Positions 1-13,380 are shown, numbered from the stretch's first letter. The stretch: 64,000 nucleotides of DNA from Laguncularia racemosa (GCA_037954665.1 JBBMOL010000101.1:1488001-1552000), one strand, 5' to 3'. Made by a program: numbers and translations. The notes: a model not told the origin generated them from the letters alone.

Positions 1-1834
1 AGCTTAGTTGCCCCAATATCACATTATAGGGAGACCAACAATCAACCACCATGAACTCAATGTTTTGTTAGGCTACAATGTCGTCATCCCCGAGTTCTAT
101 AGGAAGGGGGACAATGCCTATAACCCTAGCATGTTGATTATTAAACTTGTACAAATCATGATTGTAGGGTCTCATCTTACTCTTGAGCTTGAGCTGCATC
201 TAGTCGTATGCATGTCTAGAAATGATATTTGTTAAGTTGTCCATGTCAACCATGCTCGAATCTTAGTCTATAGCTAAGTCTAAGACCTTCTATACATAGT
301 TACACAATTTTTCCTTGCTTAATGTTGGGTTTAGGAATATTTTCACATTCAATGTGCACAACAGAATATGATACTAATGAAAGTCATGTGCATCAACATA
401 AATCATAAGCCTTCAAGCTATGCACTATGCTTAGTTTCATTTATGTTGTGCACTACCATGATAACTTTACACATTTTATGTGTGTTTACTGACATAACTC
501 GCAAAAGCAAAGGAGATAAATGTTTTATCATAGGGTTCGGAAGAATAGTAGATGAGTGTGTATAGCTAAGGTATACCAAGTACAAATACTAAAGGAAATA
601 GGAGTGATATACATTGCATAAGTGTAGTGTGCTTAATTTGTTATGATGTGATTCTAATGTAATTTCTTCTAAAAATAAAAGTAAACAATCGGTGTATACT
701 ATTTAAGCCATATTCCATATATTACTTTATACCTATTATATTAAGTCAAAACTCTTATTTTAGTTGCACAAACTCTAAAAACTTATTTTTATCCACGATA
801 TTCCATGATTTATCTTAAAATAATTACCATTATCTTTTTTCCTCATTTGTTAGTTAAGGATTTTTAAGTAATTTTCTCACTTCCACCAATAATGTTGTAA
901 AATAAACCCTCTTACAGTCAAATTATAATCATACTCATTAAAATATATTATTATACTCTATGCAGTCAAACTATAGATATACACAATAACATGCATTAAT
1001 ACAATCTCTCTACATCTCTCTCCATCTCCCTTCTTCTCTTTATATATTACTTTTTTCAACAAAAGAAAAAAAAAATCTATTTCTCGATATGATCATAACA
1101 ATGTAGATTTTTATTTCATAAAAGAAAACATCGTTCTCAGTTTTGCCACACCAACCAACATGTAGCAGCAACTAATATCTCTTATCTCCATTTTTAATGA
1201 CAACCTTTCATTAATAATGTTTTGTTTTACAAAATGAAGTACAAAATATTGAGTAACCTTCCACAAATCTCAACTTTCGAAATCTAAACCCACAATTGCA
1301 ACTATACATCACCTTAAAGCATTCAAAACCAAAGTCTCTTACTGTTTAGTTCAAAATATATCTTTTTTTCCTATGCATAGATATTCGATTCAAAATGAAG
1401 GAAATAAGGATGTTCATTTAGCCTATGATTGATAACTCACTTGTGCTTATTCAATTTAGTTATGCTTAAGCTCAAAAACTATGATAGCCTAGGTTGTGGG
1501 CTATCATGTTATGAATAAAAAATATAAATAAATATACAGATAAATACACCATGTTTTAGTAAAATTCTAATCAAGCAAATTTAAATACAAGCAAAATGAG
1601 ATGGGAAATTGGTGATTCTTTTTCACCAAAGGAATAAAACAATTCAAAATAAGGATAACATCTTTTTACGTGCTTCCATTTTCAATCACCTTTTATAGTA
1701 ACTATATCTTTCTTTGGTCACACAAATACACCATTATTGATCTCAATATCTACAAACTTATAAATTTTGATCTAAGATTTAGATTTTCTCTACCATCATT
1801 AATCCATCTACATCATGTTTCCACCACCACAAGT
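1..1834. other. AT-rich intergenic stretch, no gene
   Basis: No open frame here resembles a known protein, and the short frames (for example 8-235 and 368-565) lack start context or family motifs. The composition is strongly AT-rich with many A and T runs. I see no RNA gene, terminal repeat or microsatellite array longer than a few units. Confidence 0.6.
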
Positions 1835-2836
1835 TAATGGGAATTGAAAGTCCAAATCCAATTTCAAAAGGGTATAAAACAAAAATTACATTTACAAGGG
1901 CATGGTCATGGTTCTAATCATAAGAGAGAAGCCAATGAAGACTAGGTTTTGAATTGCAAAAGTGACTCAATCAATAGAAATTTTAAGGGTTCTAGACCTT
2001 TTGGTAAAGTTTTTGTTTCTGATCCAAGTAGTTTCCATGATTTTAGATAAGTTTTGATTTTAGTGTCTATAGAGTTTTTGGTTTTAACTGGTACTTCTGA
2101 TTTGGAATGATGATTCTAATTTCATGGTTATGGTTTCAACATTGCTTTTGACATGGATTAGTCATTCCATATCTTTCATATATTTTATCTTCTCATTATT
2201 AAAAGATTTCTTTTATAGATTTAGGTTGTTATGACCTAATTTAAATACTAGGCCTCCAAAATATTTTCTTTTCATGTTATTAAATACTAGAATATCAATA
2301 AGTTTTCCTTTTTGATGTATTTTCCTAAATATTAGGTTTTTAAGTACATTGCATTTTATGTACTATCCTTAGTTGTTAGATTCTATCTTTGCCTATAAAT
2401 AGACTATGCTATGTAATGCAATGAATAAGTTTGAGAATTCATGAAACCTTTCTTTTTGGAATAATTCTATGAGATTATTTCTCTTAAATTATTATTAGTT
2501 CTTATTAATCATTCTTATATTGGTTATGGCAAACAAGCGTTCTTATCAATCTAACTCATAGGTTGTGGCAAGCATTTCAATTAATTCTTAGAATTGTGTA
2601 AAATCAGTGTTCCTTGATTTAATCAAAACCCCAATTCATTTTATTGAGTTAGTATTATATTTCTAATTCAATAATCGTCCATATCCATTATTTTTATTTT
2701 TATCCTCATCAAAAACCCATAAATACCATTCCTTTTTATTACATTAAACCTAGAAAATATTAAAAGAACATATTTTTATTTGGTTATGCATTCATTGATC
2801 ATGTTAACAATCTTTTCTAGTATTATAGGCATATCA
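1835..2836 (+). repeat. 5' LTR of the gag-protease gypsy element
   Basis: This LTR aligns along its length with 4887-5824. The two share the segment around TTTGCCTATAAATAG (near 2390 and 5441), a likely core promoter, and the ending CAT(A/C)TCA-like motif before the primer site. This copy has about 50 extra bases near 2712-2763. The start TAATGGGAATT is a mutated form of the TGATGGGAATC seen in the 3' copy. Confidence 0.75.
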
Positions 2837-2841
2837 TCTAT

Positions 2842-2853
2842 TAGTGTCAAAGC
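2842..2853 (+). other. Degenerate primer-binding site (tRNA-iMet type)
   Basis: TAGTGTCAAAGC lies six bases after the 5' LTR and matches the plant initiator-Met primer site TGGTATCAGAGC at 9 of 12 positions. Its place directly after the LTR supports the LTR boundary. Confidence 0.5.
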
Positions 2854-3339
2854 TTAAGGGAGCAATGCACTTTGTGGTAAGTTTTCAAAAATCCCCATTT
2901 GTTTGAGAATTTTTTGTGAACCAAGTATTAAGTATAGTTGTGATTAGAGGTTGTTCGAGATTGTAGGTTTGTGTTGTTGTGCGTTGATGAAGGATTATGA
3001 ATTATAGATTAGTTTTAAAAAAAATCTTGAGTATGGAAGACTAAAGTATTGATGTTGGGTTTGTTGGAGAGCAAAGGAATGGTAATAATGCTAAGAAGCA
3101 TAATGTGCTTGAATCATCACTTGGTGATCAAATGTCTAATCTTATGAAAATGTTACAAGGCTTTTTAAAACACTATGTTGCAAACTATAAATACCCAAAC
3201 AAATGTAGTGAACAAAAATAATAGACAAGGTTTAAAGGGAGGAGATAGACAATGATTTGGTGTAAGGTAACATAGGGGTAATGGTGATTGTGGAGAAGAT
3301 GATGAACTAGTTGAAAGTGGCGAAGACTATTTTAGTGTA

Positions 3340-4190
3340 GAGTGTATGGGTGAAAGAAACCAACAAAATAGGAGGCTTGAAACAATTAAACTAAAGATTT
3401 CTAAATTTGATGAGCATAGCACTCTTGATGATTATCTGGACTTAGAGTATCAACTGGAGAGATTACTTGAATGTTATGAGTATGATGATCATACCAACAA
3501 TTATGTTGGCAAGAATTTATCACTTATGGTGTGTTATGGTGGAAGAATTGAAGATTCAAATAAGGAAAGATGGAGAAGTAGAGGTAACTACATTAGTTAT
3601 GATGAAAAGACTACTAGGAAAGAAATTTGATCCACGATACTATAAATAGAAATTGTATATGAGATTTCAGACTTTAAAATAAGGAGGTATGAGTGTAGAG
3701 GATTATGCACAAGAGTATGAAGTGTTGCTTATCAGATGTGAAGTCAATGAACCTATTGAATAGACCATAGCTAGATTCATCACTAGACTAAAATATAAAA
3801 AATCCAAATATAGTGGAGATATAGCCATATGAAACCATAGATGATGTGATGAAATTGACTCTTAAAGCTAAAAGGCAAATTCAATGAGGTAAAGTCAAAT
3901 TGCATGGTATTTCTTCTTCTAAATCAAAGACCTAACAAGATAAAGAAAAACCTAAGGTTGATTATAAACCTAAGGATATCGAGTTTGAGTGCATGGAATT
4001 TAGGAGTTATGAAAAGAGAGATAGTAGTAAACCAAAGCATCCTCATGATTACCTAATGCAAGGGACCAATTAGCATCGAAACAGAAGGAAGATAAGTGAG
4101 GTTAAGTGTTTTAAATGTCAAGGATTTGAACATTTAGCTTTGGAATGTCTAAATAACAGAGCCATGATGATTAAAGGCCAAGTTTCAAAT
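3340..4190 (+). pseudogene. Gypsy gag remnant with zinc knuckle
   Basis: From 3346 the frame reads a typical retrotransposon gag: LKISKFD, then a DYLDLEYQLERL-like helix. After a frame change it continues with a KKFDPRYYK-type motif and GGMSVEDYA near 3690. A CX2CX4HX4C zinc knuckle (CFKC...H...C) is readable at about 4109-4150. At least two stops or frameshifts interrupt it, so it is not a translatable gene. Gag would form the particle that packages element RNA. Confidence 0.75.
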
Positions 4191-4394
4191 TTAAAGTAGA
4201 GAATGAAGAGGAAGAAGAGGATGTAAGTGGAGATATACAAAAGAGGGTGAAGGGGATTGAGAGTGGTAATGTTGTTCATTCATATGCAGAGGGAGACCAA
4301 TATATGTCCCTCATTCTTTAGCATAATTTGATTATGGGATCCTCATTTGAAATTGAACAAAGAGGGAATTCATTCTTCACTAAGTGCTAGGTTA

Positions 4395-4837
4395 ATAACA
4401 AAACTTATTCCTTGATCATTAATAGTGGTAGTTGCACAAATTTAGCATCTACAACTTTTGTACATGTATCAAGCTTAAAGTTGGAACCTCATCCTTAGTC
4501 ATATACGTTGTATTGGTTTGGAGAAAAGGGTATAATACATGCTACTAAGCAAGTCAAGATCCCTATAAAAATTGGTGAGTATGAAGATGAAATAACATGT
4601 GATCTGGTGGTTATAGATATTGCTCATGTTCTACTTGGAAGACAACAATTATATGATAAGAGAGTATTGTGTGATGGTTTCAAGAATGTCTACTTTTTCA
4701 AAAGGATCAACAAGCAAATTGTATTGATGCCAATGAGTGCAGCTAAGATTCAGAATGAACAAATTGCTAAGGGTAAGCAAAGAAAAAGGTATAGTTTTCT
4801 CTTTTTTGCAAGGAAGCCACTTTATTGTCATGACTAG
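4395..4837 (+). pseudogene. Gypsy aspartic protease remnant
   Basis: Near 4411 the sequence reads INSGSCTNLAS, the retroviral-type active-site loop with the catalytic Asp (usually DGGSCTN or DSGS) replaced by Asn. From 4508 an open frame continues with DLVVIDIAHVLLGRQQLYD, matching the flap and LLGRxWxxD region of plant gypsy proteases. The lost Asp and the upstream stops indicate a dead enzyme. RT would normally follow, but here only about 50 bp separate the frame end from the 3' LTR. Confidence 0.75.
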
Positions 4838-4886
4838 CGTAAGCAGAAGCAAGATTCGAGGTGAATCTTCGCCAACCTAAGAGTGA

Positions 4887-5824
4887 TGATGGGAATCAAA
4901 AGTCCAAATCTAATTTTAGAAGGTGGTGGAAGAAATTAGACTCATGAGGCCATGGTCATGGTTCTGATTGCAAGAGAGAAGCTAATGAAGACCAAGTTCC
5001 AAATCGCAAAAGTAACTCAATCAACAGAAATCTTAAGGGTTTTGCTTCTAGCAAAGTTTCTATTTCTAATCCAATAGCTTTCAATCTGATTCTGGTTTAA
5101 GTTTTGATTCTTAGGTCCATAGAGTTTCTTATTCTAACTTACACTTCTAATTCAAGAGGATGATTTTGATTTCATGGTTATGGTTTCAATGCTGCTTCCA
5201 ATATGGATGAGTCATTCCATATCTTCCATATGTTTTATTTCCTTATTATTAAATTTTTTCTTTTATGAATTTAGGTAGTTACAATTTAATTTTGATATTA
5301 AACTATCCAAAATATTTCCTTTTCATGTTATTAGATACTAGGATATTAATAAGTTTCTTTTTTTATGTATTTCCCTAGATATTAGTTTATTAAGTGGGTT
5401 TCCTTTTATTTACTTTTCTTAGTTTTTAGATTCTATCTTTGCCTATAAATAGGCTATGCTATTTAATGCAATGAATAAGTTTGAGATTTTACGAAACCTT
5501 TCTATTTGGATTAATTCTATGAGATTATTTCTCTTGAATTATTATTAGTTTTTATATACAAATCCTATATTGGTTGTAGTGAACACGCATTCTCATCGAT
5601 CTAATTCATAGATTCTTGGAATTCAAGTGTAATATTAGTTTCTTGATTTAATAAAAAAAAAAAACTCAGTTCATTTAGTAAGTTAGTATTATATTTCTAA
5701 TTCAATAATCGTCTATACATCAATTTTTTTTTTTGGTTGGTTCTCATCAAAAAGAACATATTTTTATATGGCTGTGAATCCATCAATTGCAGCAAAAATC
5801 TTTTTTGAGATTTTAGACACATCA
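4887..5824 (+). repeat. 3' LTR of the gag-protease gypsy element
   Basis: The repeat begins TGATGGGAATC and ends GACACATCA, giving TG...CA termini. It is the partner of 1835-2836. The ends resemble those of the elements at 41648-45375 and 33054-34110 (TGATAGGAATC...GGCACATCA), which suggests related lineages. Confidence 0.75.
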
Positions 5825-5829
5825 CAAGT

Positions 5830-6253
5830 CTACATCTATTAATTGGGTTACTTTTAAGATTATAACAATCGGGTTGATATTAGTTTGTCAATAGTATTTA
5901 AAATAAATAGCTTTTTTTTTTTGCTTGTTATTTTTATTTTTCTTGTTGCTTCCATCCATTATATGTGATTGTACTATCTTATGAGCTTTATTATACTCAT
6001 TAATTAGGTAAGTTTTGTTTACGAAGTACAATAACATCCCCTATGTAGGATGCATTTAGTCTAGAAATGATGTACCTACGTATTTAATTTGATTTCCATG
6101 CCCTCAAGTCTTTGTATATCAATATTCCCCTTATATTAATTAATTTGATTGATGTAATTTTTTCACTAAATAAAATGAATCCAATTAGGAAGGAAAAAAA
6201 TAAAATACTAGTAATAGTGAGCAATAGATAGTTGCACTCCTAATCCATCTACT
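5830..6253. other. Intergenic, nothing recognised
   Basis: AT-rich sequence between the gypsy element and the tandem dimer. No gene, RNA or terminal repeat was seen. Confidence 0.5.
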
Positions 6254-6847
6254 TTTAGCAGCAGCACTTTTTATTGAGATTGAAACATATAAGAAAATGG
6301 AACCCGTATGTAGGATCACATTCTTATATATTACACTCTTAATAGATTGTGTTGCTAAAATAGAAATACGAAAAATAAACCTATTTATTTATCTAGGGAG
6401 TAATATAATTATCGATAATCATATCGAATATTCGTTTGATTTTGGCAATACATACATCATTTTGAAAGTAAAATGTTGAGTGTTTGGATCCTACCAATAT
6501 ATTCTAAAGTTTTTGTGTTCCGTTATAATGATGTAACCATAAGTTTGAATATTTAGCAGTACCCTTTATTGAGAATGAGACACGTAAGAAAATGGAGTCC
6601 GTATGTAGGATCACATTCTCATGTATTACACCCTTAATAAAAGGTGTGTTAAAATAGATATATAAAAAATACACCTATTCATTTATTCAGATAATAATAT
6701 AATTATCTATAATAGTATCAAATATTCATTTAATTTTAGTAATACGGTACATCATTTTAAAAGTAAAATGTTGAGTATTCAGATCTAACAATATATTCTA
6801 AAGTTTTTGTGTTCCTGATGATGTAACCATAAGTTAAATATTTATCG
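6254..6847 (+). repeat. Tandem dimer of an approximately 297-bp unit
   Basis: Unit 1 (6254-6551) and unit 2 (6552-6847) align head to tail along their length. Shared blocks include GTATGTAGGATCACATTCT, AAAGTAAAATGTTGAGT and ATATATTCTAAAGTTTTTGT. Identity is roughly 80% by eye. Neither unit has long terminal inverted repeats or coding potential, so this is an old tandem duplication or two monomers of a dispersed repeat. The 60-codon frame in unit 1 is broken in unit 2. Confidence 0.75.
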
Positions 6848-7155
6848 ACAGATACATCTGCCATTATTTTTGTTTAAAGAAATATGTTGGTCGGTTTACT
6901 GCTTAGATGTTACCTAATGCTTATGTTATACTTTTAGCTAATTAATTAGTATGACCTGAAGCCGACCAGGAAAGCCACATTTTGTTAAGAAAATAAGTTT
7001 TGATGTTTGTAAAGTACTTTGATGCCTTTTATGTCTTATCTAGGTCCTAAAGAAATAAGATTTGACTAATAAACCACTGCAACACAAGAGGCTAGGTTCT
7101 AATTATTGTATGACTACACCATTACATTTCGCAATAAGTCTTAAGGGCCCGGTTG

Positions 7156-7206
7156 TTTTATTATTATTATTATTTATTATTTTATTATTATTATTATTAT
7201 TATTAT
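7156..7206. repeat. Imperfect (TTA)n microsatellite
   Basis: About 50 bp of TTA units with two interruptions. Confidence 0.9.
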
Positions 7207-8310
7207 GGTGCTTTGTATTCATTTTATTTGTCTGAATGGTTCGGTCGTAATATTACAATTAAATAGGATATACGTAAGAATAAAAGGATAAATGATAGAT
7301 AGAAGAATTTATCGAAATACTAGAATTTCGGATAAGATAAGAATAAGTTATAAATAGAAGAAAAATAAGATGCCAATGAGATTTTCTTTTACCGACTATC
7401 ATATTAAGTAAGAATAAAATCATCCAAACAACAATATTATATCTTTTTCTGCTTTTGAACAATATATCGTTAAGTGAAAAATGAATATCGGGTAACTAAC
7501 ATTCCCTAAAAGGCTAGGTACCTCTAGATACATTTAAGAAAGAATTTTAGGATAGAAATGGATTATCTAAAGTTTTTTATTTTTATTTTTTAAAATTACA
7601 AATTAATAATTTAAATTATCTTGATTTTTAAAATATTTTATAATATTATTATGATATCATCTTTTTTCTTATAGTTTCTGCCATTAATTATACGTGTCAA
7701 AATTTATCTATTGAGATTTGGATTTCATTATTAAAGTTGCTACCATAAACAATTGCAATCACAGAACAATAATTCTTGATAATGTGGTTTCAAGGCGTAC
7801 ATTCATTAGAAGTAGATATAATCCATTGCCATTGCATAAAGGAATTCGAATTTTCTAAAAGACTAGAAGAAACTTAGTAAAGTTAGGTATTGAAGCACAT
7901 TAAACTTTATACTTATTTTTAGAGTTAGGGTTGTAGGTGTATAACTTAACGGTCTAGCTTATAAACTACTCAAGTTTTAGTCACTATTTATTAGAGTAGC
8001 TTATGTTATTTAGAGCAATTTCTTCATATATAATTTAACTCGAGTTCAAGCTTCAATATGAATATATCTAATTAAAAGGAATTGAACTATTGTCTATAAG
8101 TATTGCCTAGCCAACCTTAAGCTCATGACTAATAATTTTGAATCAAATTTGAGCTTCAAATTTTCATCTTGATTTCAGTTTGATTCAGTTGATTTGGTAA
8201 AATAAATAAATAAATAAGGAAGAGGCAAGATTTCATTATTATTTGTGTTGTAAAAATAGACTAACTACAAATTTTGTTTTATATATGAGCCTAACACTTA
8301 AGATTTGATA

Positions 8311-8311
8311 A

Positions 8312-8346
<35 letters not shown>

Positions 8347-8348
8347 TT
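8311..8348. repeat. (TA)n microsatellite
   Basis: A run of alternating TA with one interruption near its right end. Confidence 0.9.
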
Positions 8349-10915
8349 AAAGGAATTTTATGATGATATTATTATCATGGAATTTCCTAACGTAGAGATC
8401 ACGCTTTTTATCAGCAGGGAGTTCAAAAAGGGTAAATCACATAGGGATATCATAATCAGTTTTTTGCCGACTTCTAACATATTACAACTATTGAAATTGA
8501 GGAGTCAAATTGTTAAAATCAGTAGTCATACCATTAAACTATCATGAAATTTGATATAATCATCCAAATTAGGATTACTTCTTGTAGAAGAAGATTTTAT
8601 TTTTCTTGTACAAATAGACTGCAAAAGAAGGTTAATTTTACTACGATTTAGAAGGGATTGGTTTTGCTAAGACTTGAAAAGGGTTAATATTTTGGGGAAA
8701 GTAGATTAAGAGCTTGTACAATTTTTAAAACTAAAGAAATGTATTGCTTGGGTATGGAAAGTGAGTATGAATGGTCAAACTTTCCTAAGCGTCTTTTTCT
8801 GATTTTCTGATTCTTTTATTTACTTATGCTTTTAGTAGCAATGGCATTAATTATTTATTCTTGTTTTAATGATCTAAACTAATACGTTTTAATTCCAATT
8901 TATCAATAGTCTAAGGAAAAAGGATATACAATTTTCTTTTTATCTTATGTTATACATGGTAAATTTTATTGCCTAATTTGGAAATGCTAAATGTGATCCA
9001 ATTTCTGACCTCATCTCATACGTGGTAATAAAAATGAAGTAGAATAGGCTTTCATATCTTCTCCTAGAATATTCTCAATCATTACCATATTCCATCAATT
9101 TTCTCACACAGGCAAACAAGGCAGTGAAACAGAGGACAAATATAACATACGTGATCAATAGTCTCTTCTGAAATGCAAGTAAGCATCTCAATACATAAAT
9201 GTTTATGCATTGCATCATCTATGTTATCATATATGATTGTGTCTTTGTTGAAAAGAAAAACTATATTATCCGTCTTTCATGCAAGTATCGTTTTCTGAGT
9301 ATGTATATATTGTGTGATTAGCATGATCATTCGAGTTGACTTTACATACATATTAAGTTTATCAAATTGAGTTTGAATTTTAATATATTTGGTACAAGAG
9401 ATTGCTAGCCTAATTGATCTTGAATTAAGTTAGAGTTGAGTTTTGGTGTCGATTTTAATATAAATATACAAGTGTGTCTCTTAAACAAACACTTAATTCC
9501 TAAATTCCTAAATAAAGGTTAATAGAGCCAAGTTTAAGTCTCAATTTTGGTTTAGTTCCAAGAGAAATATATATTAAAAAAAATAGACTGAAAAAGTTTA
9601 ATTGAGTCAAATATTTACTTATCAAATGGTACAACGAGGTAAGTTCAAATTCAGAATTTTATTCTCAATTCGAGTTTGAAACCCTAACTTAATACTGGAT
9701 CGCCATGGCTCAACTCATTGAGACCCGATGTGTGACTTAAAAACTGCATAGTACATTGAATGCATTAGGAATACAGTCATTAACAACTAGAAAGTTCACG
9801 TAATTACAGCCTCATAAACCCAACAATAATGGTTAAGAAATATAGCATTGGTCTTCTTTTCCCCTCAATGACTTGACCTAGGTTGCAATAGGACAAAACG
9901 ACTACCATTCACGGATCGAATCCAAAGCACAAACAATTGAAGCCCGTGCTTGATATCATCACAGTACGTGACCCCCACTAACAGCTAAAACAATATCAAA
10001 TTAGATCAGCCTCGATATATAATGATTATCTTAATTAGTGGTTAATAAGGAAATCCAGCAAAGACTAACCACCCCTTTGTCCCCAACGTCTCAATCTCAA
10101 AATAAATCAATTATCCGATGGTCGGTCAAGCTTAAACTTATGCGAAACAACCCCACAACCACCCCATTTTTGGTCGGTGATATAGAATTTCCCCTCTCAT
10201 ATTGGACGGTCTGAGTCACATCACAGCTTCAAATATCTTGTATTCTAATAGAATAAATGCTATTATTCGAGATGGAATAGATTCAATATTTTATAAATAT
10301 AAGTATTTACTTAGGCATCAAATAAATAATTTTTCAACTTTTTATGTACTTATTTGTTATAAAGAATGCAAGTAATATCAAAAAAACACAAAAAGTTACT
10401 TTTTTAGACCATTAACAAATGACCCAAAAATACTATTTTGTACAGAATTCATATAATATTGAAAAAAATTATCCCATCAAGCCGGTAAATGTGTCAAAAT
10501 ACTTGTTAATATTCTTTAGTATGGAAAGTTATTGTATGGTCCGTGCCCCTAAACACCTAATCACAAATATGACCTAATATATCTAACTTACAATTGATAT
10601 ACGACAAAATCTAGCATATACGCTATAGTTGTTAATATATAGATTGTGCATTGAACCACATGATTATGAGTTCTATCCTTATAAGATTTTCGAAGAAAAT
10701 ATTATACCTTGAAATCAATCATATGTTTGCAAACGAAACGAAACAAAACAAAAACATAATATAACATAGAGCCAAGATTAAATAATCCTTAATATAGCAC
10801 CAGCCTGTACATGATTGGTAAGAACCAGATTATAAACACCACATTAAAAATAAGGAAATTCTATCCTAAGAATGGGGTGGCGTGGAAAGTGAGTACCCAC
10901 TTATGTTAATTGCTA

Positions 10916-10925
10916 CATATAAATA
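10916..10925 (+). promoter_or_regulatory. Probable TATA box of the aquaporin gene
   Basis: ATATAAATAA lies about 120 bp before the aquaporin ATG. Transcription would be expected to start near 10945-10955, giving a 5' untranslated leader of about 90 bases that is rich in A and contains no upstream ATG in frame with the gene. Confidence 0.55.
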
Positions 10926-11041
10926 AGCGTGTCTTTGCAATAGTTAGTGTCAACAAGAGGCAAGAGATCAAGAGCAAATTTTAGTTTCTTAAGCTTTCAA
11001 CATTTTGAAGTTCAAAGCAAAGCTAGAAATTTTTCCAAAAA

Positions 11042-13084
11042 ATGCCGATTTCTAGGATTGCAATTGGGTCTCCGACCGAGGCTAGCCAATCGGATGCTCT
11101 CAAAGCAGCTCTAGCTGAGTTTATTTGTGTGCTCATTTTTGTTTTTGCTGGAGAAGGATCTGGCATGGCTTTCAGTAAGAAACTCATTTTAGTTTCTCTC
11201 TAATTCGTTTTTCCATTTATTAAGCAGAAAAATTTAAGCTGTAGGCATGCTACGGTAACATTCTGAATTTTCATTCGTGCCATAATTCTCATGAGCAATC
11301 ACTAGTTAGTTCTTTTACAAGGTAGACTTATTTAATACCTCTATATGAGGCGTGTGATTTATAAGAATGGTTATTATTAGGAGAATAAATGAACCAATCT
11401 ACACGTACACAATTTGAGTGGTTGGCGATAATTCAAGTTTAATTCTAATGCAAGTCCAATTAAGCTTTAGCTTCATGATATTCAACTAAAAAGCTCATGA
11501 GTCTAATTAAGCTCAAATAGAGCTCAAGTGTAAATTCAATCCAAGATAAGCTTTAGCATCAATGTTGTTTGATTGAGAAGATAAGCTCAAACATGTAGCA
11601 CCACTTTGAGTGGAGATTGTGTTCAAAATTTTAAGCTCAATCGAATTTGAGTGTTGAATTTTTAAGTTGAGCTCAAGCTCAAACTCATTACTATATGGTC
11701 TATAAACTAGACTAGACTAGATTATACCCCTATCATAATAATTATAATTGGAGAAATAATTTTGCCTTTTTTGGTTTCATAATTCGAATCTCTTCTTATT
11801 AGAATGATTATGATACTTTCCGCGTATAGCTAATAATACTGAAATAGGCTTCGCTACTGAAAATCTTTTTGCTAAGTTCAAGTGCTCTTTTTCATTATAG
11901 TTCTACTCTACTCCATTGGTTCAACTTAAATATTCTTGGCAACATGCTGATTAGTTTTGCCTTGGGCAGACAAGCTCACGGATAATGGCTCCACGACACC
12001 GGCAGGACTCGTGGCTGCATCGATAGCTCATGCCTTCGGATTGTTTGTGGCTGTTTCAGTCGGTGCAAATATATCTGGTGGACATGTTAATCCAGCAGTC
12101 ACTTTTGGTGCCTTTGTTGGTGGTCACATTACTCTAATGAGGAGCATCTTGTACTGGATTGCCCAGTTGCTTGGCTCCGTGGTTGCTTGCCTACTTTTGA
12201 AACTTTCAACCGGTGGATTAGTAAGTTCTTGCCATTGTTTTCTTCCTCCTAGATCTTTCCTAAAATATAGTTCTCAATTATTTGCTAAGGCAGTCTACTA
12301 TATGTCACCTACAGCAGAAGAAAATTCATTAATACTCACACACTATGTGATTATTATGTAGTATGTAACTATCTATAAAATCTTTGAGACATCGTAATAA
12401 TAGTATGTAGTTTTTAAAAAACTTCCATTGGTATCTTTTGAAAACTGCTGCACGTTAAAAATTTAGTAGTAATTGCTCACCACTTATTAGTATATGTGAC
12501 GCAGTATCCTAATGAAGCGCTTCACCATGTCCACAAAAAGCACAACAGAAAAAGCGTTCAGACTAGATTCACTTTCACAAGTTTGAACTGCATGGAAAAT
12601 TTACTCTATAGCTTCCTATATACTAATCCCTATAAGTAAAAATTCAAGATTGTACTGGACCTAAATACATCTAAATAGTTCGATCCCACAAGGTCATGCT
12701 CTTTCCCAGGAAACATCGGCATTTTCCCTATCATCCGGAGTTGGTGTTTGGAACGCAGTGGTTTTCGAAATAGTGATGACCTTTGGATTGGTCTACACAG
12801 TTTATGCAACTGCTTTGGATCCTAAGAAGGGCAATATAGGTATCGTTGCACCCATTGCGATCGGTTTCATCGTTGGTGCCAACATCCTAGCTGGCGGTGC
12901 CTTTGACGGGGCTTCCATGAACCCAGCTGTTTCATTTGGCCCTGCAGTTGTGAGCTGGTCATGGGACAACCATTGGGTCTACTGGCTCGGTCCATTTGTT
13001 GGTGCTGGTATTGCTGCTGGCGTCTACGAGCTCTTCTTCATCAGCCCAGAGACACATCAACCACTCCCCTCAAGTGATTTTTAA
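11042..13084 (+). CDS. TIP1: TIP1-type tonoplast aquaporin (three exons)
   Basis: Exons are 11042-11174, 11970-12220 and 12710-13084. Both introns (795 and 489 bp) are GT-AG, and the joined frame is 252 codons plus a stop, the usual TIP1 length. The protein is a major intrinsic protein with six membrane spans. NPA motifs are at residues 85-87 (NPAVTFGAF) and 199-201 (NPAVSFGP). The selectivity-filter residues by alignment are His65, Ile187, Ala196 and Val202, the H-I-A-V set of TIP1 water channels, which often also pass urea or hydrogen peroxide. The N-terminus MPISRIAIG and the C-terminus LPSSDF resemble TIP1;3-like members most. The start is the only ATG that gives the conserved N-terminus. 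Intron positions fall after Phe44 (within the Asn45 codon) and after Leu128. No frame damage is seen, so it should be functional. It would act in the vacuolar membrane. Its neighbour at 14068-17708 is convergent. Confidence 0.96.
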
Positions 13085-13380
13085 ATTAATGAGATGCAAG
13101 TGATGAGACATATCTCAAAGCAGGGTATCTCTGATATGCATAAAAAGTGTAATGAAAGCTGTTTGCATCTGAGTGTCAATTGTCATTTTCTTGTGAAGTT
13201 ATCTTGTTGTTTTATGTACTTTCATTTGGTAAGCATTACTTGGTTCATTTGTGAGTTTGATATGTTGAGATGCCATGCCAGCAAACAGGTACTTTCAAGC
13301 AAGAGTTGCATTGTCCTCGTCCACGTATCTGTGGGTTGTTCTTCCATTAAGTATTTAACAAAAGAATAATGAAATCCACA
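13085..13380 (+). other. Probable 3' untranslated region of the aquaporin gene
   Basis: Sequence after the TAA stop is less AT-rich than the intergenic DNA and contains T-rich stretches. An AATAATGAAA polyadenylation-like motif lies at about 13365. The 91-codon frame at 13094-13369 falls inside this region and has no family resemblance. Confidence 0.45.

Larger units (their letters stand above)
1835..5824 (+). mobile_element. Ty3/gypsy element with gag and protease only (non-autonomous)
   Basis: The element is bounded by two direct repeats, 1835-2836 and 4887-5824, read as its LTRs. The pentamer CAAGT lies immediately outside both ends (1830-1834 and 5825-5829), as expected of a target-site duplication. 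The 2.05-kb interior holds, in order, a degenerate initiator-Met primer site, gag with a zinc knuckle, and an aspartic protease. It then runs straight into a short sequence resembling the last residues of a gypsy integrase and the 3' LTR. No reverse transcriptase, RNase H or integrase core is present and no space remains for one, so it would depend on pol supplied in trans. By eye the LTRs are about 80% identical, so the insertion is old. Confidence 0.8.
6848..10910. other. Intergenic DNA and distal upstream region of the aquaporin gene
   Basis: About 4 kb of AT-rich DNA with two microsatellites and no convincing coding frame. The frames at 7259-7462 (minus) and 8305-8547 (plus) are short, and the second starts inside the TA microsatellite. 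The last kilobase has somewhat higher GC and may hold regulatory DNA of the aquaporin gene, but I recognise no specific element apart from the TATA box listed separately. Confidence 0.5.
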
